Positions 45,482-55,698 are shown, counted from the first letter of the stretch. The stretch: 64,000 nucleotides of DNA from JABMQB01 sp964575025 (GCA_964575025.1 CAZNPV010000001.1:142611-206610), one strand, 5' to 3'. Program-made: numbers and translations. The notes: a model not told the origin generated them from the sequence alone.

Positions 45482-47593
45482 ATGGCAAAAAAGAACAGGT
45501 TAAAAAAGGAATTGGGTTTATTAGAGGTTTTTACCATCAGCACCGGTGCTATGTTTAGTTCAGGATTTTTCCTGCTTCCCGGTTTGGCTTCCCAATACAC
45601 CGGGCCTTCTGTTTTTCTGGCCTATCTGGTTTCCGGAGTTCTGATTTTACCTGCTATGTTTAGCATCGCCGAAATTGCCACAGCGTTACCCCGTGCCGGG
45701 GGTGCCTATTTTTTTCTCGACCGGAGTTTAGGGCCTATGATAGGTACTATAGGCGGCCTGGGAACCTACTTTGCCCTGATGCTTAAAACCGCATTTGCTA
45801 TAATCGGAATCGGAGCTTATGCAGCTATTTTCTGGGAAATTCCGATAAAAACAATTGCCATAATGGCCACCCTGTTTTTTATGGTACTTAACCTTGTGGG
45901 TGCAAAAAAAACGTCGTGGCTCCAAAATTTCCTGGTCACCTTTTTAATTATTGTTTTGGGAGCATTTATTGTAGATGGCCTGTACAATGTTTTTTTTACA
46001 AATAGGGTAGATCTTCCCCGTGCAAATGAACATTTCAGCCCGTTTTTTACCCATGGTTTCGAAGGAATAATCATAACTGCAGGTTTTGTTTTTGTTTCCT
46101 ATCTTGGTTTAACAAAAATTGCCAGTGTTGCTGAAGAAATAAGAAATCCGGAACGAAATATTCCGCTGGGCATGTTGCTTTCCTTAACCATAACAAGCCT
46201 GATTTATTTTTTGGGCGTTTTTGTAATGGTTTCGGTTATTGACCCCGCAGAATTTGTCAACGATCTGGCACCGGCAGCCACAGCGGTAAAAAAACTGTTT
46301 ACCTGGATGCCGGGAAATCTGGGGGCTTATTTGATGACCGGTGCTGCGATGGCTGCATTTGCCTCAACCGGAAATGCAGGTTTGCTTTCCTCGTCCCGCT
46401 ATCCGTTTGCCATGGGGCGAGATCGGTTGGTTCCTCCCCTGTTTTCGAAATTAGGGAAAAAGGGAACCCCTGTTCCGGCTATCCTGCTTACCACTGTTTT
46501 CATCCTGCTTTTTATTCTTGTTTTGTCAGAAGAAGGAATTGCCAAACTGGCCAGTACTTTTCAGCTCCTCATCTTTTTATTTATTAATTTCTCAGTGATT
46601 GTTTTTCGAAAAAGCAATATCGAATCGTATGACCCGGGCTACCGTTCCCCGTTTTATCCTTACATGCAGGTGGCAGGTATCATTGTTTCTGTGGTACTGA
46701 TTGCCTACATGGGCTGGATGGCCATTTTATTTACGGCAGGTGTTGTTTTAATGAGTGTCATTTGGTACCAATATTATGCACGTGTGCGCGTTAAACGTGA
46801 AGGCGCTATCTTTCACTGGTTTGCCCTGCTTGGGAAATACCAGTACGCTGAACTGGAAAGTGAGTTTATGAGCATCATTAAGGAAAAAGGCTTGCGGCAG
46901 GGCGATCCGTTTGATGATACAATCATCAGGGCACGAATTACACATGCTGAAAAGAATTCTGATTTTGATCATCTTCTGAATTATGTTTCAGGTATATTTT
47001 CTGCCGAGATGCACGTAAAAAGAGAAGACCTGGTAAATGAATTTCTTACCACTTCTGCTATTGAGCCTGCATTAATTATTCCGGAGGTTTCGGTGCTGTT
47101 TGCCAAAAAACAAGGCATCGACCACCCATCGTTGCACATTGTTATTTCGGAAAAAGGCATTAACAAACCGGTAAGTAAAAATGGAATTGCTTCCGAAGAT
47201 TATATCAAAGTTTTCTTTTTCCTGGTAAATCCGTCGAACGAACCCCGCCAGCAGTTGCGCATGTTGTCGCGCCTCATCGATATTGTGGAGCGTGAAACCT
47301 TTGTGCCCGAGATGCTGAAAATGAAAAGCCAGCGGGAAATAAAAGAATACCTGTTGCATAACGAACGGTATATTACACTTCAGCTTCTGCCCGGTACTGA
47401 ACAGGCTGATATGATTGACAAACAACTTAAAGAAATAAAATATCCCTCCGATGTGCTGGTAGCCCTGGTAGAACGCACGGGTTCTACCTTTGCCCCCAAC
47501 GGGAATACCCGATTGCTGGAAAATGACGTACTCACAATTATTGGTGAACCTAAATCGATTGCCCAACTCTTTAACAAGTATATGAAAGTGTAG
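45482..47593 (+). CDS. APC-family amino acid permease with C-terminal EIIA-like and TrkA-C-like domains
   Basis: 703 aa from the ATG at 45482, which directly precedes the permease core; an earlier in-frame start adds 12 unsupported residues. Twelve hydrophobic helices (about 15-440) open with EVFTISTGAMFSSGFFLLPG, an APC substrate-site signature. The soluble C-terminus has a PTS-EIIA2-like domain (about 490-630) and a TrkA-C-like domain (about 635-700). Where EIIA proteins have the phospho-histidine (IPH) this one reads IIPEV, so it is probably a sensor, not a phosphocarrier. Confidence 0.78.
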   Translation: MAKKNRLKKELGLLEVFTISTGAMFSSGFFLLPGLASQYTGPSVFLAYLVSGVLILPAMFSIAEIATALPRAGGAYFFLDRSLGPMIGTIGGLGTYFALMLKTAFAIIGIGAYAAIFWEIPIKTIAIMATLFFMVLNLVGAKKTSWLQNFLVTFLIIVLGAFIVDGLYNVFFTNRVDLPRANEHFSPFFTHGFEGIIITAGFVFVSYLGLTKIASVAEEIRNPERNIPLGMLLSLTITSLIYFLGVFVMVSVIDPAEFVNDLAPAATAVKKLFTWMPGNLGAYLMTGAAMAAFASTGNAGLLSSSRYPFAMGRDRLVPPLFSKLGKKGTPVPAILLTTVFILLFILVLSEEGIAKLASTFQLLIFLFINFSVIVFRKSNIESYDPGYRSPFYPYMQVAGIIVSVVLIAYMGWMAILFTAGVVLMSVIWYQYYARVRVKREGAIFHWFALLGKYQYAELESEFMSIIKEKGLRQGDPFDDTIIRARITHAEKNSDFDHLLNYVSGIFSAEMHVKREDLVNEFLTTSAIEPALIIPEVSVLFAKKQGIDHPSLHIVISEKGINKPVSKNGIASEDYIKVFFFLVNPSNEPRQQLRMLSRLIDIVERETFVPEMLKMKSQREIKEYLLHNERYITLQLLPGTEQADMIDKQLKEIKYPSDVLVALVERTGSTFAPNGNTRLLENDVLTIIGEPKSIAQLFNKYMKV

Positions 47594-47610
47594 GAGTGAA
47601 GAAAAATCAC

Positions 47611-47632
47611 ACGCTGATCTGTCCGCCAGCGT
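47611..47632. repeat. Hairpin ACGCTG-N10-CAGCGT
   Basis: 6-bp arms lie 18 bp after the permease stop without a clear T-run. A weak terminator is possible. The rest of the 230-bp convergent gap (47594-47826) shows nothing else. Confidence 0.35.
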
Positions 47633-47826
47633 ATAACAAATGAACTCAATTTTTATTGAAAATAGCCAAACAGGTAAAGCTGCTTAGGTTGAACTCCCGT
47701 TAAATTATAAAGGTATCATTCCAGGTTCATCCTCTTCAGCATCCTGCGTTTGTTTCATGATAACCGTACAAAATAAATATCCTCCAGGGCGATGCAAGCA
47801 TTTTATTTTCCGTTTTCATTTCTTTC

Positions 47827-48750
47827 TTATTTAAATGAATAAGCCTGCAGTCCAACTCTAAATACCGTTATTCGCCGGTAAAAATGCATATTGTAATAAT
47901 CTTCGCCGCTGTAAAAGTTGGCAAACAGGCTTACATCGGATAGAAATTTTGGCCTGTATGCCATGGTCAGCGAAAAGTTGAATCGCTCTTTCAGGTCAAA
48001 AAAGGAGGCATCGTTCATGTTCCCAAACAGCCAGGTTGTTTCCAGCCGGGTTTGCACTGCCGGATTTTTATCGAATACCAGCTTTTTGGAAGCATCTTTG
48101 TGCCGTAAAAACCTGGAAATCCGCAAATTGTTGTGCCAGCGGAAAAAACTGTAACGACCTTCCATCTCGTGGGCCCTTTTTACGTCGATATGATACTCGA
48201 TTGAAGTTTTAAAATATTCGTTTGTATTGGAAAACGGTATCAGGTTTTGATTCAGGAAAAGCCCCAGTTCCAGGTAATTGGTTGAAAAATCACCGGATAC
48301 CGTATTTAAACTCCCGTCCTCATTAAGAAAATTACCATCCTGACCGTTTGAATGATGGGTCAGGTTCAGAAAAAGGTATTTTATTTTTTCGTCACCGGTT
48401 TTATTCAACTGATGATAAAAACTGATTTCAGGCAGGTAGCTGGGTGTTCGAACCGGGAAAGATTCTTCAGCATACATGCGAATCAGGATAGCCGGAGAAA
48501 TTGTCGCGCCCCATTTTGCATTGCGGCTGGTTCGCAACAAAAAATAGGGAGCAATCAACGCTTCAAAAATCAGCGGTTCCACATTCCCGATTCCCTGGCT
48601 AAAGGTAATGTAACTGTCAGTCTGATTGGCCCGGATGGTTCTGAAAAACGAATTTTCTGCAACCTGCAAATCCTTCGTCTGTGCTTCCAAATTTCCCATG
48701 CCAGGGCACCAGACAAATCCAATCAACAAAAATGCTTTTAATATTTTCAT
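47827..48750 (-). CDS. pldA: Outer-membrane phospholipase A (PldA-like)
   Basis: 307 aa. A signal peptide (1-24) is followed by a beta-barrel-like alternating pattern. THHSNGQDG (about 136-144) matches the OMPLA H-x-S-N-G catalytic segment, though the GR..SRSWNR wording after it is weaker. It hydrolyses phospholipids in the outer membrane when asymmetry is lost. It lies 18 bp downstream of the RND pump gene and probably belongs to the same transcript. Confidence 0.78.
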   Translation of the reverse strand: MKILKAFLLIGFVWCPGMGNLEAQTKDLQVAENSFFRTIRANQTDSYITFSQGIGNVEPLIFEALIAPYFLLRTSRNAKWGATISPAILIRMYAEESFPVRTPSYLPEISFYHQLNKTGDEKIKYLFLNLTHHSNGQDGNFLNEDGSLNTVSGDFSTNYLELGLFLNQNLIPFSNTNEYFKTSIEYHIDVKRAHEMEGRYSFFRWHNNLRISRFLRHKDASKKLVFDKNPAVQTRLETTWLFGNMNDASFFDLKERFNFSLTMAYRPKFLSDVSLFANFYSGEDYYNMHFYRRITVFRVGLQAYSFK

Positions 48751-48768
48751 CCTTCAATTCCTGAAATT

Positions 48769-51700
48769 CTATGATTCTGTTAATTCTTTTTGATGTAAAA
48801 TTTCGCGGTTAAACACATAATCTTTAAATGGAACCTTGAAAAACAAGCGGTAGAGTACAGGTACGAATAACAGTGTAATCAGGGTGGCAAAGAACAGTCC
48901 GAAAATAATAGCCAGTGTAAGCGGTTCCCACAGTAAATCGCCCGAAAACCACAACGGTAACATTCCCATGGAAGTGGTCAGTGTGGTGAGAATCACCGGC
49001 CTGAAACGGTTATTGGATGCTCTCAGAATGGCATCGCGCCGGTCCACATCGGGGTTTTCTGCTATTTCCACGTCAATCCGGTCGATGAGAATGATGGAGT
49101 TGTTCACCACAATTCCGGCAAGGGCAATGACCCCCAGCACGCCGAAGAAACTCACAAATGAACCGCCGATAAACCACCCGGCCACCACACCAATCATTCC
49201 CAGCGGAATGGAAAGCACAATAATGGATGCTTTACGGATAGAGTTAAACTGCAGGACCAGCAGCAGCACAATGATAAAAAATGCCAGGGGCAGATTGGCA
49301 AAAATAGCCCCCAGGTTTTCAGCTTTGTCTTCATCTTCTCCGCCCAATTCATAGTCATAGCCCAAATCCCATTCTGTTTTTTGAGTGGCCAGCCACGGGC
49401 CTATAGCTTCAAAAATATCGGAAGCGTTATAACCGGGCTCCAGGTAGGCACCCACGGTCATGGTTCGTATTAAGTCTTTGCGAATCACTTTTCCAAACTG
49501 CCAGTCAACTTTTACATCGGCTACCTGCGAAAGCGGCACGTTCTGATTTCGTGCCGATGAATAAATAGTAAATGCCTGCACCGTTTCGATGTCGTGCTCG
49601 TCGCTGTTTTCATTTTTCAGGAAAATGGGAATCTGTTCATCGGTTTCAAAAAAGTCACCAATTTTCATACCCGACAATCCGGTATTCAGTGCCAAAGCAA
49701 TTTCCATGTTGGTTAACCCGGCGCGTTGAGCTTTCCCGGGATGGATGTCCACCATCAGTTTTTTGATTTTCGGTCCCCAGTCGTCGGTAATATTTTTGGC
49801 TCCCTCGATGGTCACCAGCTTCTCTTTCACCTCTTTTGAAATAACCGCCAGAGTTTCGGGGTCATTGCCCGAAATTCTGATTTCCACAGGCGTTCCGGAA
49901 GCTCCGGCACCGGTAAGCCGGTTTACGCGGATATCGGCATCGGGAATGTGGTTGAAACAAAAACTGTCCACTTTGGCAATAATGTAATCGTTGTCCAAAT
50001 TGCCGGTGGTATTGAGCAACATGTGGGCATAGCTGGAGTTGGCTTCGTTTTTAAAATAGCCCAGGTCGTAGGGTTCCGGACCTTCGCCAATAAACGAGGA
50101 GAAATCCAGCACGCCCGGTTTATCTTTTTCGGTTTCGGGATTGACAATCAGGTTTTCCAAAATATAATTACCGATGTCGTTCACCGCCTGCCCGGTATAT
50201 TCCATCTGCGTGCCCGACGGAAATTTGATATCCACGGTAACCAGGTTCCGGTCGCTGTCGGGAACCAGTTTAAAAGGCAGGAACTGTACCATCGACAAAG
50301 CCAGAACGAACAACGCCAAAATGAATCCCAGGAAAAAGAATGGTTTCTTCAAAACCCGGAAAAGCAATCCGTTATACCACAAATTCAACTTTCCCATGTT
50401 CCGGTCCATAAAATTCTCCTTCTTCTCTTTGTTCCGGGTTTTCACCTTAATAATCAGAACAGCAAGCAGCGGAATGAAGGTAAACGCAAGAAACCAGGAT
50501 GCCAACAAGGTTGAACTGACAACCCAAAACAACTGCGAGGAGATTTCACCCATGGGAGTACGGGCCAAAGCAAACGGCAGAAAAGCTGCCGAAGTGGTAA
50601 GTGACGAAATAAGCAGTGGAACAATCAAGACTTTGCCGGAATAGATACTGGCTTCAAAGGCACTGAGTCCGCGTTTCATATTAACCAGAATGGATTCGGA
50701 AATCACAATGCCGTTATCCACCAGTAGTCCCAGGGAAATAATGAGCGCTGCCAGCGAAACCTTATTGAACCCCAGATTGAGCAAACCGATGAAGAAGAAA
50801 GACGTGAGAATGACCATTGGGATGAGGGTGGCCACCAGTGAACCGGTGCGGAATCCCAGAAATAAAAGCATCACGGCCAGAACAATAAGGATACTCTGCA
50901 TCAGGTTCATCAGGAAGTCGTTTACCTGCCCGCTTACCACCTGGTCCTGTGATGCCGAGCGCACCACCTCCACTCCCAGTGGCAGGTTGCTGTTTATCCG
51001 GGGTAGCATCTTGTCCACGTCTTCGCCCAGTCGCACAATGTTGGCGCCGTCTTTCAATGAAATGAACAGTGCAATGGCTGGTTTGCCATTGATTTTGACC
51101 ATCTTCTGGCGGGGTGTGATGTAATCGCGATAAATATGGGTGGTAATATCATCCAGATAGACCGAGACCCCGGTGGAGGTAGGAATCAGAATTTTTTTAA
51201 GGTCGTCAAGGGTTTCAAAACTCCCCGAAGGCTCCAGCATAATTCGCTGACGGCCCATGTTAATTTCACCCCCTGGATAGAGGATGTTGGTAGCTGAAAT
51301 GATATTTCGAAGCTTCATAACATCCAGACCGTAGTGAGCCAGTTGCTTGTCGTCGAACTCGATAAAAAGACGCTCATCCTGAACGCCGCCGTAATTGATT
51401 TTGGCCGCATCGGGAAGCAGCAGCAGTTCATCGCGCACCTCTTTGGCGTAGTCTTCGAGCTTATTGTATGGAACGCCGTCGCCTGTGACGCCCAGAATTA
51501 TTCCAAATACGGTTCCAATGTCTTCATCTTTGACCACCGGACCGAAAACGCCCTGCGGCAGGGTGGGCTTTAAATCTTCCACCTTATTGCGGAGGGTGGT
51601 CCAGACCGACTGTAACTCGTCTCCACCGACGGCTGTAATCAGTTCAACCGTAATAACCGACAGCCCGGGGCGCGATTCACTGTTAATGGTTTTTACCTCA

Positions 51701-51924
51701 GCCATTTCACGAATCACTTCTTCCAGCGGTTCCGTAATCAGCGATTCCACTTTTTGTGGGTTGGCGCCCGGAAACTGGGTAACCACAACAGCAATCCGAA
51801 CAGTATATGGCGGCATGCTGTCGCGTTCCAGTGTAAAATAGTTGCCAATGCCAATAATGGCTACCACTAGAATGGCTATGAGGGTAATCCGGCTGTTATT
51901 CAGTGTTACTTTTGTAAGATTCAT
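48769..51924 (-). CDS. RND-family efflux pump, HAE1/AcrB type
   Basis: 1051 aa, full length. The first helix, a large periplasmic porter domain, six central helices with the RND motif region (ISLGLLVDNGIVISESI, the acidic residue of the proton relay), a second porter domain and six C-terminal helices (GIVVNNSIILIDRIDVE) are present in order. It pumps drugs or lipids with a membrane-fusion protein and an outer-membrane channel, both encoded just upstream in the same operon. Confidence 0.92.
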   Translation of the reverse strand: MNLTKVTLNNSRITLIAILVVAIIGIGNYFTLERDSMPPYTVRIAVVVTQFPGANPQKVESLITEPLEEVIREMAEVKTINSESRPGLSVITVELITAVGGDELQSVWTTLRNKVEDLKPTLPQGVFGPVVKDEDIGTVFGIILGVTGDGVPYNKLEDYAKEVRDELLLLPDAAKINYGGVQDERLFIEFDDKQLAHYGLDVMKLRNIISATNILYPGGEINMGRQRIMLEPSGSFETLDDLKKILIPTSTGVSVYLDDITTHIYRDYITPRQKMVKINGKPAIALFISLKDGANIVRLGEDVDKMLPRINSNLPLGVEVVRSASQDQVVSGQVNDFLMNLMQSILIVLAVMLLFLGFRTGSLVATLIPMVILTSFFFIGLLNLGFNKVSLAALIISLGLLVDNGIVISESILVNMKRGLSAFEASIYSGKVLIVPLLISSLTTSAAFLPFALARTPMGEISSQLFWVVSSTLLASWFLAFTFIPLLAVLIIKVKTRNKEKKENFMDRNMGKLNLWYNGLLFRVLKKPFFFLGFILALFVLALSMVQFLPFKLVPDSDRNLVTVDIKFPSGTQMEYTGQAVNDIGNYILENLIVNPETEKDKPGVLDFSSFIGEGPEPYDLGYFKNEANSSYAHMLLNTTGNLDNDYIIAKVDSFCFNHIPDADIRVNRLTGAGASGTPVEIRISGNDPETLAVISKEVKEKLVTIEGAKNITDDWGPKIKKLMVDIHPGKAQRAGLTNMEIALALNTGLSGMKIGDFFETDEQIPIFLKNENSDEHDIETVQAFTIYSSARNQNVPLSQVADVKVDWQFGKVIRKDLIRTMTVGAYLEPGYNASDIFEAIGPWLATQKTEWDLGYDYELGGEDEDKAENLGAIFANLPLAFFIIVLLLVLQFNSIRKASIIVLSIPLGMIGVVAGWFIGGSFVSFFGVLGVIALAGIVVNNSIILIDRIDVEIAENPDVDRRDAILRASNNRFRPVILTTLTTSMGMLPLWFSGDLLWEPLTLAIIFGLFFATLITLLFVPVLYRLFFKVPFKDYVFNREILHQKELTES

Positions 51925-52020
51925 CTGTTTTTTAATTTTTATACGGACAGGATTAGGGCCTACCCTTTTTTATTGAATTTTTGATAAGACAAGAATTATA
52001 AATTCTTTTCAGAGAACACC

Positions 52021-52065
52021 CTTCGACTTCGCTCAGGGTGACTGTCAGGCTGAGCGAAGTCGAAG
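52021..52065. repeat. REP-like palindrome
   Basis: Perfect 16-bp arms, CTTCGACTTCGCTCAG (52021-52036) and CTGAGCGAAGTCGAAG (52050-52065), lie in the space between the pump and adaptor genes. This sequence type is a common intergenic palindrome in Bacteroidota genomes. Confidence 0.85.
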
Positions 52066-52100
52066 CCTGTTTTCACGAATCAAATTCTAAAAATTAAAAT

Positions 52101-53201
52101 TCACTGTTCATTTTTAAGAAGTTTTACCTTCCGGCCATCATACAAAAAACTTAAACCGGCGGTTATCACCATTTCATTTTTGTCCAGACCGCTCACAATT
52201 TCGTATCCGTCGGTCTGCAGTTCACCCAGCGTAACCCTTCTTTTTTCAGCAACATAAATGTCACTTTCATTGCTTTTAACCGCCACAAAAACAAAATCGC
52301 CCGACTGGTCGTGGCCAACGGCATCGGTGGCAATCACTATCCTGTTTTGAGAAAGGCTGTCCCCGTTCAGAGGTAGTTCTACCGTACCGGTCATTCCCGG
52401 GAAAAGCCGGGAGGATGATTCAGCTAACCGGACAATAACCGGATATGCGGAGGCATTGGGGATGCCCGGACTCACTTCGGTAATAATTCCCCGGAAAGTT
52501 TTTTCGGAAAATGCACTGAACCGCACTCTTGCATCCTGTCCGCGATTGATTTGCGCGATGATGTTTTCCGGTACAGCAGTTTTTATTTCCAGGTTGTTTA
52601 CTCCGGCAAGAACCACAACGGGATGTCCGGTGCCGGTCATTTCGTTTTCCTGAGCCATCACCGAAGAAACAACGCCATCGAAAGGCGCTCTCAAAACGGT
52701 ATAATCCAGTTGATTCTGTGCTGCATTGCGTTGCGACCGGCTAGTTTTCACCATGGTTTCAGCTAATTCAAATTGTGTTTTTGCTTTTTCATATTCGCTC
52801 AGGGAAACGTTGTTGTTCACATAGAGGTTTTCAACCCGCAAAAAGGCTGATTTGGCTGTTGCCAACTGAGCTTCTGCGCTTTTCAATGAAGCTTCGGCTT
52901 TGTTGTAATTGATGCGATAATCGGTATCGTCGAGGCGGGCAATCACCGTTCCTCTTTTTACCGTATCTCCCATGTCAACAGCTACCCGTTCTATCAAACC
53001 ACCCACCTTGAAACTCATTTTTGCTTCGGTGGCCGATTGAGTTACACCTGAAAATGAGCGCACATTAGTGGGAATGCTTTTCCCCACTTCCTGATAAAAA
53101 ACCGGACGAATGGTTTCTTCCTTTTCTTCTTGGCCTCGGCAACCTGCCAGCAGCAGAGAGCCTAAAACGAGGATTTGTATTTTTGTTTTCATTTTTATCA
53201 T
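52101..53201 (-). CDS. RND membrane-fusion (periplasmic adaptor) lipoprotein
   Basis: 366 aa. Lipobox LLAGC (cysteine 21). The lipoyl half-motifs (VAVDMGDTVKRG, VLRAPFDGVV) flank a coiled-coil hairpin (about 95-165), followed by beta-barrel and membrane-proximal domains. It bridges the RND pump and the outer-membrane channel. It starts 1 bp after the end of the outer-membrane factor gene, so expression is coupled. Confidence 0.9.
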   Translation of the reverse strand: MIKMKTKIQILVLGSLLLAGCRGQEEKEETIRPVFYQEVGKSIPTNVRSFSGVTQSATEAKMSFKVGGLIERVAVDMGDTVKRGTVIARLDDTDYRINYNKAEASLKSAEAQLATAKSAFLRVENLYVNNNVSLSEYEKAKTQFELAETMVKTSRSQRNAAQNQLDYTVLRAPFDGVVSSVMAQENEMTGTGHPVVVLAGVNNLEIKTAVPENIIAQINRGQDARVRFSAFSEKTFRGIITEVSPGIPNASAYPVIVRLAESSSRLFPGMTGTVELPLNGDSLSQNRIVIATDAVGHDQSGDFVFVAVKSNESDIYVAEKRRVTLGELQTDGYEIVSGLDKNEMVITAGLSFLYDGRKVKLLKNEQ

Positions 53202-53202
53202 T

Positions 53203-55545
53203 TTATTCTACGTTTAAATAATCGAATAATTTGTTGACGTACTTTTTCTTTCCAGATTCATCTTCCAAAAAGGAATAATTGCCCTGCAGTCGTTCAGTTT
53301 TGATGTAATCCAGAATATATTGATAGCGCGAACCAAGGGCCATTTGCCGGGTACGTATCATCACACTTTGGGCATCGGTAAGCTGTGCCACGTTAGCCAT
53401 TCCCTGGGCATATGCATCCTGAATGGTGTAAAAATTCTCTTCGGCAGCGCGGGCCGCGTTTTCCGACAGTTCCATTTCGCGGTAGGAAGCCTGCAGAAAT
53501 TGCACGTTGGAACGGATTCCTGTTTCCAATTTGTTGAGCAAATCATCTTTTTGCCAGGCAATTTTATCCTGTTCGATGGTTGCCCGCTGCATTTCGTTTC
53601 TTTTCCGTCCACCTTCAAAAATAGGGATACTTACGCGCAGGCCCAGGTTCCAGGTGATATCATCGGGCGGAGGTGGTACGGGCAGTTGCGGATTCCGGAT
53701 GACCCCTTCGCGTACAAAAGCCTGGTCGGCGCTCCCGATAAGCGCCACCTCAGGCAAATACATCTGTTTGATTCTCATCGATTTTTGCCGGTCAATCAGT
53801 TCGCCGGCAGTGGTTAATTGTTGCAGTTCCGGCGAGTGAATCAGCATTTCATCTATGATAAAATCTGCATATTTTTCGGTTAATTTGGGATGGTTGAAAT
53901 ATGAATTTAGAATTTGTTGGTGATGGATGACGGTTTCACCAATATCTGCCGAATCGGGGGTGGCAATGGCATTGCCGACGGGTTGGTTCTGCAGTTCGTT
54001 TAACCGGTACATCGTTGCTTTGTATCCTGCCTCTGCATCGTTCAAATCCATCCTGCCGAGGTTCAGTTCACTTATCCAGCGGTTGACATCCGATACGCTG
54101 CCCTCACCGCTTTTCTCTTTGGCTTTGGCCAGTTCCAGGTTTTTCAGGGTGGCATTTACGTTTTCATTTTTTATCTGAAGGTTATTTTTAGCAAACAGCA
54201 AGGAGATATAAGCCTGCGAAACATCGAGTACAATGTCGAGCGTAGTTTGTCTGTTGCCCTGTTTTGTACTTTCGGCCATTAGCTTTTTCAGTGCAATGTT
54301 CGCATAGGCCGCTTCGGAATAAATCACCTGCTTTAACGAAACGGAGCCTGTAATGGTATATTCGCCTCTCTGACCCATGGAGGATTCTACAAGATTTTCA
54401 CTCAGTTGAACACCCATCCCGGAAATTTCTACCTGCGGTAAGACATTTGCTTTGGCAATGCGAATATCTTTTTCTGCCATCAGCAAATCCTGGTCGTTCA
54501 TTTTCCCTTGCAGGTTGTTTTCCAGGGCCAGGGCAATGGCTTGATGCAAAGTCAGTTCTTCACCGGGCATTTTAGCTACGTTTAGCAACACAGCATTTGC
54601 CAGGTCAGACCATTTGGGAAACCGGTCTGTCAACCGCAGGCTTTCCATGTTTACGATTGGTGTTCGCTCCGGGTTTTCAGTCATGGCGGGAACATTGCCC
54701 AGGCTGGTACTTTCTGAAGCTTTTAAAACCCGCACAGCCACTTGCCGGGCCAACTGCTGAAAAGTGAACTGCGGTGTAAATGTAATGGTGGCTCCATGTT
54801 CCAGGTAGGCTGCTCCGTTCACCGACAGTGACGGAATGCCTTTTTCGTTCAGGCTGGAAAAAATAGCCTCTGTTGCAGCAGCGGAGTGCTGAACCAGCGG
54901 AAAAACCATGGCTGCATCAGTACCGGCAGGCAATTGGTCCATTGGATTTTCATTTTCTTCTACCGGAAAAAACGAAACATCAAATGTATTTTCATCTGCT
55001 TTCAGGTAAGTTGTCATAATCTGAAATTCAGAATAAAGCTGCCGGGGAATGATGATTGCAAGGTTGCCGGATTCGAAAATCCGGGCAAAGGAGTGCATGT
55101 CTTTTTTCAACCGGATAAGCGATTCAATCCATGCAAAATGAGGAATGCCCGAACTTTTGTCGGGTTGAACCGGCAGGTTTTGAAGCTCCGGGTCCAAAAT
55201 GGTAGCTGCGATCACCGGTTTTGGATATGCGGGCAAATGAGCCGCTGCTTCGGAGGAAAGAAACCCCAGTGTCACCACAATGTCCACTTCCGGATCATTC
55301 AAAAAAGCCTGCAGGTTTTCCTTCACTTTTTCAGACTGCCAGTTTGCACTCAGTTCTGTAAAAACAGCACCGTCGCCAGCATTGGTCAAAGCTTCAATTT
55401 CGGACTTTACCTGCCTGGAGAGTAGATCAAACTCATTTCCTGAGGCATCGGTAACAATTCCAACCTTTATCGATTGGGAATGAAGCGCCATTGGAATAAT
55501 GAGCAAAGCAAAAAACAAGTTGAAAATTACTGATATTCGTTTCAT
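53203..55545 (-). CDS. TolC-like outer-membrane factor fused to an N-terminal substrate-binding domain
   Basis: 780 aa from the ATG at 55545, chosen because it begins a clean signal peptide (MKRISVIFNLFFALL). Residues about 25-300 read as a periplasmic-binding ABC_sub_bind-like domain (KVGIVTDASGNEF, IVVTLGFLSSEAAAHL, AMVFPLVQHSAAA). From about 340 a TolC-type efflux channel begins (LTLHQAIALALENNLQ) and contains the two long helical hairpins and VSIPIFEGGRK. Typical outer-membrane factors are 450-500 aa, so the added domain is unusual. It may sense or gate efflux. Confidence 0.85.
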   Translation of the reverse strand: MKRISVIFNLFFALLIIPMALHSQSIKVGIVTDASGNEFDLLSRQVKSEIEALTNAGDGAVFTELSANWQSEKVKENLQAFLNDPEVDIVVTLGFLSSEAAAHLPAYPKPVIAATILDPELQNLPVQPDKSSGIPHFAWIESLIRLKKDMHSFARIFESGNLAIIIPRQLYSEFQIMTTYLKADENTFDVSFFPVEENENPMDQLPAGTDAAMVFPLVQHSAAATEAIFSSLNEKGIPSLSVNGAAYLEHGATITFTPQFTFQQLARQVAVRVLKASESTSLGNVPAMTENPERTPIVNMESLRLTDRFPKWSDLANAVLLNVAKMPGEELTLHQAIALALENNLQGKMNDQDLLMAEKDIRIAKANVLPQVEISGMGVQLSENLVESSMGQRGEYTITGSVSLKQVIYSEAAYANIALKKLMAESTKQGNRQTTLDIVLDVSQAYISLLFAKNNLQIKNENVNATLKNLELAKAKEKSGEGSVSDVNRWISELNLGRMDLNDAEAGYKATMYRLNELQNQPVGNAIATPDSADIGETVIHHQQILNSYFNHPKLTEKYADFIIDEMLIHSPELQQLTTAGELIDRQKSMRIKQMYLPEVALIGSADQAFVREGVIRNPQLPVPPPPDDITWNLGLRVSIPIFEGGRKRNEMQRATIEQDKIAWQKDDLLNKLETGIRSNVQFLQASYREMELSENAARAAEENFYTIQDAYAQGMANVAQLTDAQSVMIRTRQMALGSRYQYILDYIKTERLQGNYSFLEDESGKKKYVNKLFDYLNVE

Positions 55546-55671
55546 ATTGAAAAAATTAATCTGTTGCTGACTGGTATTTTTTAAGGTCGCGGACCATCCT
55601 GCGGGACCGTTTTCAGCGAGCAGTTTTCCGCTTGTCTCAATCATTCTTTTTTCTATTTGTGTTTCCATCAC
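55546..55671 (-). pseudogene. TetR N-terminal remnant fused in frame before the outer-membrane factor
   Basis: Forty-two codons from the ATG at 55671 include RMIETSGKLLAENGPAGWSA, which reads like the first helices of a TetR-family regulator, then lose the pattern and run into the channel gene's true start. It suggests that a local TetR gene was deleted up to this point. Confidence 0.4.
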
Positions 55672-55678
55672 TTCAATT

Positions 55679-55698
55679 GTTAATTAATATTCACTAAC
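55679..55698. promoter_or_regulatory. TetR-type operator-like site O3 (degenerate)
   Basis: GTTAATTAATATTCACTAAC matches the TetR-site pattern of 57426-57445 with 7 of 9 arm positions paired. It lies 8 bp before the remnant start. Confidence 0.45.
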
